The notes under the pieces were generated by a model. The model saw only the letters and a program-made list of their open reading frames with translations, made no database searches and was not told where the DNA came from. Below, in pieces: positions 35,201 to 45,800 of a stretch of DNA of 64,000 nt. The first letter of the stretch is position 1; every line of letters starts with the position of its first letter. The DNA comes from Nereocystis luetkeana (taxonomy: Eukaryota > Sar > Phaeophyceae > Laminariales > Laminariaceae), in NCBI GenBank assembly GCA_031213475.1, contig JARUPZ010000024.1, positions 7,939,324 to 8,003,323 on the forward strand. Direction: 5' to 3'. The position numbers and the translations under genes are program-made.

Positions 35201-35714
35201 CCATCTTCAGGAAAAAACAGCTCGGACGCCACATACGCTCGCTCACATGCCGTACGTACGTACATACCCACCCCACGTAGGGTGCTAATTTTCTTCTTTT
35301 GATATGCTTCATGTATGTACGAAAGAGAAAGCACAGCACGGCACAGCAGCACCGCAAAAACAACGAAAAATGGGGCCGAAAAAATTGGAAAGAGAAAACA
35401 AAATCCCCGTCCCCTCATGTAATAATTTTCGCCTGATTGGAACACCTTGCACCGGTCAAAAGGGGGAAAAAATGAACAGCAGAGCTTCTCTCTCAGCCTC
35501 GTACGCCGCCCGCCCCTGTCGCAACCATCTCGCCACCGATTCGGTTCGGATAAAGCTTTCCTCACTCTCTACCACAATCAGCCCCGTCGCCCGCCTGGCG
35601 TGGAGCCAGGTGCTCATCGTGGCCGTCGTTCGCGAGCTCGACAATGTTGGTACTCAGACTGCGCAGCTCTATGTTTCCACTTCAGCGTGGTTGCAAAAAT
35701 AAACTCCGCTTAAC

Positions 35715-35812
35715 CCTTTTAGGACTGCAGTCTCGTTTTGGGGACAATTGGGGACAAATTGCTTGGAATTTGAGTGCCTTGTCCCCAAAACGGGACTGGA
35801 GTTCTAAAGGGG
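35715..35812. mobile_element. piggyBac-like MITE (family P), copy 4
   Basis: Flanked by perfect TTAA (35,711-35,714 and 35,813-35,816). Inverted repeats CCCTTTTAGGACTGCAGTC and GGACTGGAGTTCTAAAGGGG with GTTTTGGGGACAA arms. The word GGGGACAA is duplicated in the left arm. Confidence 0.85.
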
Positions 35813-35903
35813 TTAAATGTTATCTTGCAATTCCGAACGACCCTTAAATACTCGTACGTGCTCTATATAAATCGTATGAAGCCAGACAGAGACCATTCAT
35901 GCA

Positions 35904-36535
35904 TCCTCGTGTCTCGAGGCACACGCGATGCCTAGGCACGAAAGCGGCAACCGCGCTCCTTGCAACCCCCCCTTTACTCGCCAGCACCCACTGATACCCG
36001 CAACGGCGCCGGGCTCGCTCACGGTGAGGTGCTCGGAGGACACGCACGCACACGAAACGAAAGAAGAAAAAAGGAAGAAAGGACCGAAAATGCCAAGAGA
36101 GATGGATAAAACGAAGAACCGCTGGAAAGGTCCGCCAAGTAATAAAGGGAGGCGGTTCCCAAGTGGGAGCTCTGAGAGGCCAGGGATGTACCAACCGAGC
36201 ACACTCAGAGAGTGAGATATGACTAAGTGGTCGAGGCACACGCAGCGCCTAGCCACGAAAACGGCGACCGCGCTCCTTGCAGCCCCCCCTCTGCCCGTCA
36301 CCACCCGCTGATACCTGCCGCGCTCGCCCGCGGTGCCGTACTCGGTGTACACGCACGCACACGAAACGAAAGAAGAAAAAAGGGAAAAAGGACTGAAAGT
36401 GCCAAGAGAAATGGAGAAAACAAAGAACCGCTAGAAAGGTCCACCAAGTAATAAAAGGAGGCGTTTCCTAAGTGGGAGCTCTGAGAGGCCAGGGATATAC
36501 CAACCGAGCACGCTTAGAGAGTGAGATATCTAGAG
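35904..36535 (+). repeat. Tandem duplication, period about 317 bases
   Basis: Copy 1 (from TCTCGAGGCACACGC at about 35,912) and copy 2 (from GGTCGAGGCACACGC at about 36,229) match through CGCACGCACACGAAACGAAA, AGTAATAAA-GGAGGCG and GTGGGAGCTCTGAGAGGCCA. A third partial copy with CAAGTGGGAGCTCTGAGAGG lies at about 36,990-37,132. A TATATAAAT lies at about 35,863, before copy 1, and TATAAATG at about 36,832, before copy 3. No conserved open frame spans the copies. Confidence 0.8.
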
Positions 36536-36989
36536 TGGTTCAATAACATTGTGTAGGTTTGCCTATCTCAATCACCCCCCCCCGTCCCCGAGGCTGAGCA
36601 CGTCGGAGTCCTTGTTTGGCGAGGAAGGTAATAAGCTGTACAAGGCGCTTCGCTACCCGCTACGCTCGCTTGCAAGGAAGAAATAAAAATGCTAATGAAG
36701 AAGACAGCGCGAGCTCCACGATTTTAGGCGCAAACTGGCGACTTGCAAGTGCCAAGAGCTCCAAGCTAGAAGACCTTTGTAGGCCGGGCAGACTTTGATT
36801 TCTTCGTGCGTTTTGAGAACACGGCGAGCGGTATAAATGCTCGATGATATGCTGGCTCTCACCAACTCTGTCTGCCTGCTTGTTGTGTAGTCGCTCTCAT
36901 CAGCAAGTAGTTGCTTCGCTGCTTTGTGCAGGGCTGATTGCGCTGTGCTGTGTTGTGCTTGCGGTAGATGCTCGACGACAAAATGCTCG

Positions 36990-37132
36990 CACGCGTGAAA
37001 AGAAAGGCCCACAAAAAGCACAAAACACAAGAAATGGAAAAAGAAGGCTCGTCTAAAAACGAACGAAAAAGGAAAAAGGGTTGCGGCAAGTAAATAGAAG
37101 AAGGCGTTGTTCAAGTGGGAGCTCTGAGAGGC
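36990..37132 (+). repeat. Third, partial copy of the 317-base repeat
   Basis: Shares the GAAAGAAAAGG-rich tract and the terminal CAAGTGGGAGCTCTGAGAGG with the tandem pair at 35.9-36.5 kb. Confidence 0.65.
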
Positions 37133-37864
37133 CAGATAGAAATAGGTGCTAATGGAGGCCGCTGAAGAGGAAGAAAGACAAAACTATGAAAGGGTTTGAG
37201 GTGTCTAACGCCCCCATCCCCGGATTTTTTACCGTTTCAGTTGATGATGCTCGCTCTGTCGGTTTGGGAACAAACCGTTGTTCTTAAGATGACTACCGGT
37301 ACGTAATACGTATTGTTAATGAGGCGAGCGAACGCGGAGCGCGAGCCTCTTGTCACTTGATTTTCCAAGGAAAAAAGCGCCTCTTCGGTTTTCGCGTACA
37401 TACGATACGTAATATGTATACGTATACGTGTGTGTTTCTAAATGAGGAGCCCTAATTGCAGAGCGGGTATGCAAATTGAACTTGCACACCCCCGCCTTGC
37501 TCCCGGTTGGTACCTTATTCCCTCTCACCCTGACCTGAGACCTCTCAACTGAACCTGGGCTAGCCAACTACTGTAGCCGACAGGAGCTACCACTCTCGTC
37601 CCACCACAAACAACTCCTGGACCACCAAAATTTGCAACAGGTACCAAACGATGGGCACAAAAGGCACTAAAGCCAGCATACATACACGAAAGGGTGGGCA
37701 GAATTAGATTTGTAGACCCGATGTGCAATTAGGGTTCTCTTTGTACTGCACCACGTATTAATATTATAAATACTGCTGTGAAGACACATGTATGTATGAG
37801 TTGATTCTGATTCCTGTTAATAGTAATTTGTCCCCAAAAAGCAAAAAGCGCGTGCAGCATTCTA

Positions 37865-38315
37865 AGGTGTGGTGGAAAGCGAGTTTAGAAGACTTAAATT
37901 CGAGTAGCGTTTGATACGTAACATATTTAGTCTACATTTCCCTACAAGTAATGGCGTCGCAGGCAAGGTGTATGAAGAGCGAGGTCCGTGGTTCGGTCCT
38001 CGCCTTCAAACATCCCCCGAATAAAGGAAAACAAGGGGAATATGTCATATTCAAGAACCTGTAAACTCACTCACTTAGAAAACACCAAGGAAGAAACGAT
38101 GAGACCAATGCGATCATTGCCTACTGAGTCCGGTACCGAAAAGTCGGAGGTAACACTTGGATACTCAAATTCTCATCGGGGTTCCTGACTTACTCGCAAG
38201 GAGAGATAAGTCAGGTTTTTAGTGAGGGAGAATGTGGCGGAAAACGAGTTTAGAAGCCTTAAATTCGAGTAGCGTTTGTTACGTAACATTTTGAGTCTAC
38301 ATTTCCCTACAGGCC
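37865..38315 (+). repeat. 85-base direct repeats flanking a tRNA-like insert
   Basis: The segment GAGTTTAGAAG-CTTAAATTCGAGTAGCGTTTG to TCTACATTTCCCTACA occurs at about 37,875-37,952 and 38,238-38,313. The sequence between contains TGGCGTCGCAGGCA and, 25 bases later, GGTTCGGTCC. These resemble pol III A and B boxes, so a SINE-like origin is possible. Confidence 0.55.
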
Positions 38316-39750
38316 TCACATGGCCTACAGGTGCTAAGGTGCTCAGGAGGTTTCCAGTACTTCTACAGGCGTTTTTTACATGACTGGTATGAGGTACCCC
38401 AGGTACCTGGTACCAGGTGCTTGGTACCAGGAGGTATTATACTACTTGTACTATAGATCTATGTAGGATGATAAGTGCCACCACGTAATTTGACACAACA
38501 AGGTTTTTCGATGTTTTATACGTGTCGTCAGCATGCGTACCAGGTACGAGTACCAGTATATTATTTGCTCCGGACCTGGATACACTATTATTACAGAGTA
38601 TATACAGCAGCAATGACAAAGCGAGGGCAGACAAGATGCACGACAACAATAACAGGAGCAACAGTAGTAAATCAACAACAAATACAACAAACAGGCAAAC
38701 AGAACAGAACACACACACAACACAGGTGATGAGCAGGTGTCGCTTGGTGGCACACAAGCGACACCTACCAGCAGCAGTACTGCTGTATAAAATACGAAAT
38801 ACATAGACACAAAAAACACAACCGAAAATTTCATTTTTAAAAATACAAAATCGTTTGTTCAGCCAAAAAAAATGCTGCGCTGTGCATTGCATACGCTGGC
38901 GGTGTGACTGGGATAAAGTTTCAAGAGCATGCTCAGCTGGTGGCGCACATTGCACTCACTCGTGTGATACTGGTACAGCAATAGTAGTGTACACACCTGG
39001 TACATAATGAATGGCGATGGTGATGGTGATGATGAGGATGGTCGATCAACTTGTAGAAGAGTAGTTGTGCTTAAGCTGAAGCGCTGAAGCTGCAGTGATG
39101 AACTGACGATAGACCATACCAGGTATTATATTTGATACCGGTATCAGGTACCTGTGGCTCGAAGTACCGATCGATGCACATCACGGAATGTGGCGTCGGG
39201 CAGGCGTGTCGAACAGACGAACAGAGGAGACAGAGACATGAGATTCGACGCGGGAAGCGGACCACGCTTCGTTCTGCGGTCGTCACAGGCGAGAAGGCCC
39301 GCGGCATCGTCTAATCGTATGGTTGGATTCGTGGGCTGGTGTGAGAGATTGAGACACGGAATTCACGAGATTTCAGTAAAATTCATATGCGCAAGCATTC
39401 AGTATCCAGTAGCGTCGCTGACGTGACCCTGCGTCCGCGGTAAAAAATCATAATTGCCAGTGATGATCTCAAAAACTGCAAGAAAAACACTGCCGTTGGC
39501 TGTCAAACGGATCTTTCAATTTTGAAAGCGAAAGACGGGCCGCATCCCCTCATCACCCTCTTTTTGCCAGTCCTGCCAAGTCTGCATCCCGCACCAGGTT
39601 GGAGGTTTGCCTTGCGTCGTACCATAAGCTCCGTGTTCCAGCCCGCTTGTTCGCGATTTCTAGTGGGGAAACTAAAGACGACCAGCGGCTGACGCGGCGG
39701 GTCAAAGCTCGCCGCGGACTTGGGGTGGAAGTGGTCGGGGGCTGACACAT
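38316..39750. other. No gene recognised; motif cluster
   Basis: The densest TACCAGG/CCTGGTA cluster in the window is at 38,391-38,440. Long open frames here (38,437-38,955 minus; 39,503-39,853 minus) have biased composition and no recognisable domain. Confidence 0.5.
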
Positions 39751-39819
39751 CGCCTCGTTTGGACCTCTGACATCGCCAGTCACGAGGGTACGAACAGTCC
39801 ACTCCAAACCCCTCTTCTC

Positions 39820-39827
39820 TATATATA
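39820..39827 (+). promoter_or_regulatory. TATA box of the MYB gene
   Basis: TATATATA preceded by a pyrimidine run (CCCCTCTTCT), 50 bases before the ATG at 39,877. This implies a 5' leader of roughly 20-25 bases if spacing is conventional. Confidence 0.55.
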
Positions 39828-39876
39828 CGGGCTACAGCGCCATAGCATAGCAAAGGAAGTCGGCCCTACGGCCTCT

Positions 39877-42800
39877 ATGGCGAGGAACCGACTAGACTTT
39901 CAGAGGAGGCAACATGTGCATGAGAGTATCACTGGGGACAGCTTGAGCTTCGCCCCCCCCGGAGGAGCTGGAGCGTCTTCGTTCGTAGCGCCTATGATGT
40001 CCGAGCCTATGGGGTTCCGAGATATCGAACAAAACGAGGCTGGAAGAGCGGCGGAGCGCCTCTCACGCAGCAGCAGTCGCCGTGGAAATTCGATTTCGTT
40101 TGGGGGCGGAGTGGAGGAGCTTGCACGCGAGCCCGTAGCGGTGGCCCTTGTTCGGAGTAGGCCGGGGTCTGCGGGAGGGCCCGCCATGCTGCCGGGGTTG
40201 CGAGATTCGCGTGCGCCTATCCGTGAACAGGACCTGTCGAATCAAGTGAGCCACCCACTACTTTGTGAATCTCGAATCTGAATTTTCTGTTGACGTCTCA
40301 CGCGCCAAGGGGTGGGGTCGGACCTGCGTACTCGCGGCGTCTTCGTGTTGCGTCTCATCTTTCCTGCTTCGAAAAGTTGGAACACAGAATGGCTTCACAG
40401 CGAAGGAGTTACTCGTACGCACGTCACGTACATATGTTAATTCACTTGTAACTAGACAAACGACAAAATGGACGACAACTATTAAAACTATATAAACACG
40501 TCTTGCTTTTGAGTCCCCGAGGATATCTCTGATCTACGAGTATACCTGGTACGATTTTTTCAGGTATACTGGCATGTACCGGAGAGGGCAGTTGTTAGTG
40601 TACAGGTAGCAGGTGGGTATGATGATGTTTGATGCACCACCCGGTACAGCACTATATGTAAGTATGTGCAGTACGTACCTGACATGTTTCCCTGCCACTG
40701 GCTATTAACATTACAATTGCCTGCTCACACACCCACCAAGTGCGGGGGGTTTGTTGTAACTATCCAGTATTGCGAGTACTGCTCTACTGCTGGCTGTATA
40801 TACCTGTAGGCTATCAGCGTATGTATCATCATGAGATGTCATTCTTGTTCAGATTTTACAGAAATTGTTTCATGCAGCACACAGCAGTCCGCAACAAACG
40901 CACGAACAAAACAGTCACCCCAGACCGCACAACTCCACGGCTAACGAATCATCGTGCTGCTGCTGCCGGCTTTGGTCTTGCTCCTCCCAGTCCCAGCCTC
41001 AAGGTGACAGATGGAACGCTGAAGTCAGTGCCGATTTCCACGGTGGTGCCGGCTACCCCAACACCAACACCTCAATCAAAAGTCGCGCCTATCGCCAAAC
41101 AACGGAGCAGCCGAGCGGACCATGGAACTCGCTCGGACACCGCAGAGTACACTCCGCCCCCAACATCATGGAAGGAATGAACACAAAACCCTCCAGTTCG
41201 GGTTCATCTCGCTGGCGCAGTTCTGCCCTCCCGTGGCTGTCGTCTGATGCCATATCGCCCAGCCTACGTGAACATGCCATACCCGAGGGCCGCCGCTTCG
41301 AGGTAAGTAAGCGTGCCTGGGTGGTTCTGATGATTGTTGTACACTAACTGGGAATCGTGCACGCACTCGACCAGCAGCAGCGATATGTATGTACGCGTAC
41401 ACCACCCGGCGCGTGTACCAGGTGTGTGTGTGTGCAATATGATCAAGCAGTACTTGCAGCGTGCAAAGTAACGATGCCCCGGCTCCATTGCTCTTCAGTG
41501 TTGGATGTTCTTGTAGTGGGGGGGGGGTACGTTCGTTACGCTACCATTGTATCTGGTAGGCAAGAACCATCGATTGATCCTCGATTCTGAAGCGTCTGAT
41601 TGCTGATTTGCTGATGGCATCTGATTCCTGTTGTGTGATGGACGCCGGGGGGTCTCGAGTCGCGACTCAAATTCGACGTTTTTCTAGTTCGCGTATACCA
41701 GCTACATGGGAGATGGGAGACCTTACAGAGTAGTATCTGTACTAGTACAAGTAGTAGTTCACACCAACACCCTTATCTCTACGTAATCCAGAAAATTGGT
41801 ATTCGTTTACGTATGAAATGATATGCGTATTATTACAGTACACCAGCAGCAGTATAGTATATACCGGTACGCTACCAGCACCTTTCGTAGGTTGGGTTTG
41901 GGGTTTCGGGTGTGTATAATATGTGTTAAAACAAATGCATAGTATTAATAGTTTGAAGTGGCGCCAGTCGGGTGGGAAAGTACAAAATAATGCATAATTT
42001 GAGGTGGCGCCAGTCGAGTCGATCGTTCTGAGACTTTCCGTGCACGGGGGGGGTGTGTGGCTCTCGGGCAGTGCTGCATTCCTGGAGAGCAGGGAAGCGG
42101 GAACGCAACTATAATAGTTCATCGGGTGTTGCAGTACGGTATGTCACATGGGTACGAGACGAAGCGAAATCGCGAGACCTTTCTCATAGTTTTCCCGCAC
42201 CGCGTGATTTGCCTGGTTTTATGATGTACCTGTGTTTGTGTTTTTGTGGTACAGCAGCGGTACCACCACCACTACGTATCACTGCCGTATCTCAGCGGTG
42301 TTCGGCGGGCCTTCACTTTTCTCCTTGTACCCGTGTGTCATAGATGGGGAACAATCTTAATCTTACACCCCCGATCCGCGCGGTGTACCTGTGCTCGCAA
42401 ACAAACCGGACGTTGTTGGCTCCCTCAGGCCTTGGAGCCTCCTGTCCAGTCTGCCGGTGTAGTGCCCGATCGACCGCGATCATGGCGTGCAAGGACTGCC
42501 GCGCCCCCGTGGGGTGCGGGTCCTGCATCTATCAACGATTTTGGACAAAGGGACCCCAGGTGAGCCAGATGCCTGCCTGTTCCGTCGTTCCGTGATTTTC
42601 CACTTCTCTATAATACGAGTGTGTTTTGCTGCAACTCGGAGTCGTATCGGACCGCGTATGGAAACTTTTGAGTTCAGTGATCCGAAAGATGAGGTATTTT
42701 TGTAATTTCAATCGGCGTGACAAAGAGACTGCCTGCGGCTTGCGTGTTGTGGTGCGCGGTAGTCGGGCGTCTGGACCGACATGCCTATAAGGGTAATTTT

Positions 42801-45800
42801 ACGACACTATTTCTGAAGGGCGTGCCGGCTTTGTTGACCCCCCACCCCCTGCTCCTTTCTTCTTGCTCTTCCTTGCTTGGAGTTGTAATATTATTTTTGT
42901 TGAAACATGGAAGAGTGAAAGGGTGGAAATGAACGTTTTGTAAAGGGACACTGGGCATTGTAACATGCCTCGGAGTCAATTTTCGTTACGGAAGACCTTG
43001 TTATTGTAGAGCTCGTGGTGGTATTCACAACGGCAGTATGATGAATGCTCTCTCTCTCTGCTCCTGTTGTTCTCGATATTATACGTGCTCAAATCTAGCT
43101 CCACGTACGCTCTGCTCGGAAATGCCATCTGCATCAAGCTAACCTGAGCTTACGCTTTGGTTGCGCACCAGGCAGAAGGACGCGCACAGACAGACAGACA
43201 TGCGAGCTCAGCCAAACGCAACGACATTGCGACGGCCTCTCATGCGACGGCCTGGTAACATAAAGTAGGTGCGTTTCCGAGCGAATACAGCAAGCCCTCA
43301 ACATTGCATCAAGCCGCCCCGTCATCGATAAAACGCCCCGCTCTTTACATCACCCACGTCGACGACGCCCTGTCGCAAATGTCGCATGTCTTCGTTTTGC
43401 AACAGCAATCTCGAATGGGCGCCGAAGCTGAAGGCATCTTACTTCGTCGATGTCCGCGGTCAGGACGGAGACGACAGCGTGTCCGTGTCGGTTAGCGGCA
43501 TCATCATGCCTCAGATAGCCGCCACAGACGGCATGGCCGCGGATACCCGCCCGTTCGAGGAGATCAAGAGGATGCGCTTGAGCCAGGCTTTGGAGAACGC
43601 GCCGAGCGACGGGACCATGTTGGGCTTGACGCCGTCGCCGACTTACTCGGCGTCTGGCATGGCGCACTTCGACAGCGCCCGCGTGGCACCGCGGTTCTCC
43701 CCCGGAAAGGGGGTTAAGGTGCCCGGGTTCGCGTCCTCTCTCAACTGCCGACACTCCTTCGGCGGTGGCAGCGGTCCTGGTGTCGGAGCAGGAGTACGGG
43801 ACGGAGTTCGAGACGGGGGCTTCGGCTGGCAACCCCTGTCTCCCGCGTTGACCGAACCGCCTACTCCGCCGCCCCGGCCTGACTGGAAAGCGCCGCCAGA
43901 GGCTGAGGCATGCTCGCCGCCAGTGGCGGGCGAGGGCCAAATGCAACCACCGACGACGGAATCGGAGCAGGGCGTGTTGCCCATGGAGCAGAGGCCGCTG
44001 GATGAGGTCGACGCCGTTCAGGCGCTCATGTCCGTTGGCCGGGGAACCAGGGCTCAGGCGGAGGCGATGCCGGCGCTCGATCAGGCGACCGACTGCAGTC
44101 CGGGCGTCGCCGACAAGCACTCGGACGCTGTAGACATGTCTGAGGTGCGTTCTTCGTGTCACTGGCCGCCTTCGCTCGTGACGATCGAGAGAGATTAATT
44201 ACCGTGCGCTGATTTTGGAGCATCCCGATTGTTGGTCGCTTCCGAGGCCGTATATATACTGCTGTATACCCATGGCACAGACATATGCATAAGCGGTTCG
44301 TGGTACACTTTGCACTTGAAAGTTGAAGGACCTCCTTGTACGTATACGTATGAATAATATAATATACCTGCTGTAAAAAATATACGACGGTAGCACGGCA
44401 CATCATTCCTTCACCATGTTTTCTACCGCTGGACTCTCGTTCTAAAACAGGTCGGAGCGTGCTCGTGTTGTCGTCTCCTCCGGTATTTGCGTCTTTACTG
44501 CAGAATGCATTTTTCTGACACGGATCTGTGCGCGAGTTTCCCCGCCGTGCCCGGACCAGCAATAGAATAGTCAGGGAGGCAGGGTTAGGATTGGTTGTTG
44601 GTTGGCACACCTACCTTCCTCTCACGCCGGCAGTGTTTTTGTTTGTTGCGAGCTTTTGCAAGCTGCTTCCCCCAAACCAAGCTGACCTGATTTCATGCTC
44701 CCTTCCTGCATACTTAACTTACTCCGCTCCAGAAATAAGAACACCAGGAAAGCAAAATAACTATCAGACAAAAACGAAAAGGAAGACGAAGCAAAGCAAG
44801 AAGAAAAAGCAGATATTAATAGCAAAAGCAAAAAGGAAGATACGAACAGAGACACAAAGAAGGGCAAACGGGAAAAAAGCAAAGAGGAAGAAAACAAAAG
44901 GGGAAAAATAGGGACAAAGAAGGGACAATTATGGGCGGGGGGAAAAGATAATACGAAACGCAGGCACTGGTGCATACAGACACGCAAAGTTGCCCGGGTG
45001 GCACGATGCTAGTCACTTGGGTCCCACAGAAGTGAGCGCATCATGACGATGATGGGCATACCCAGGCGTCAGTCTGTTGCGCAGACCGCCCTCCCCCCCC
45101 CCCCCCCCTCCCCACTCCCCCCAACTCCCATTCCCCCCTCTTGCCTGCCATTCTGCGTACGTGCATTACCATAACATTTAACCTGCCTACAGGAGTATCA
45201 CCTTTCCCAGCTTAGACATGACGGGACTGTTATTAATAGTAGGACTGCTGTTGTTTACCAGGTAACTTTTATCAGCAAGGTCGTTGTTTTTTTTTTGCTC
45301 TCTTTGGGGTCCCTGGGGACACTCCGTCGCTCCCACGTACAAAACATAACTCGTACGTACGTACCCTCGTACCTGTTATAGCTCGATTGGTGATAGGAAT
45401 GCGCATGCATGCATGGCTTGATATTGTACGTTATGGTCTCTATAGCTGGTTTGCAACCATTTTAACCCCATTGCTGTTGTTATGGCGGTGACGGTTGTGC
45501 AGGCTTCCTACCCCCCCGTGCCTTCGCTAGAACTGCTAAAGCCCTTTGAGGGAGGGGATGACGATGACGACGGCCTTGACAAGGACCTGTGGGTGGTCGT
45601 CGAGAAGGGTAGTTTATGTGCGTCTGCAGACTGCGTCTACAGGGATGCGGTGAGTGCGCACTGCTGTATCATATTATACGTGGTTACACAGGCGTGTGTA
45701 AATAGTACACACCTGGTGGTTGTACCGGTTAATGGATTATGGCGATAAGTTGATGTTGATACGGGCGTCAATCAACTTCTTGGAGAATCGTCCATGATTC

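Noticed and set aside
38437..38955. Long Leu/Cys-rich minus-strand frame
   Set aside because: It is driven by CA-rich and AAC-rich repeats, with no start context or splice-supported partner.
39503..39853. Minus-strand frame over the MYB promoter
   Set aside because: No recognisable domain. It overlaps the TATA box and the upstream GC-rich region of the MYB gene and is most likely chance.
42673..42693. A 21-base phase-0 micro-exon ending in a GTATTT donor
   Set aside because: The acceptor is poor, and the chain works without it.
43350..44162. Long open frame antisense to MYB exon 5
   Set aside because: It is Arg-rich shadow coding produced by the GC bias of the real exon on the other strand.
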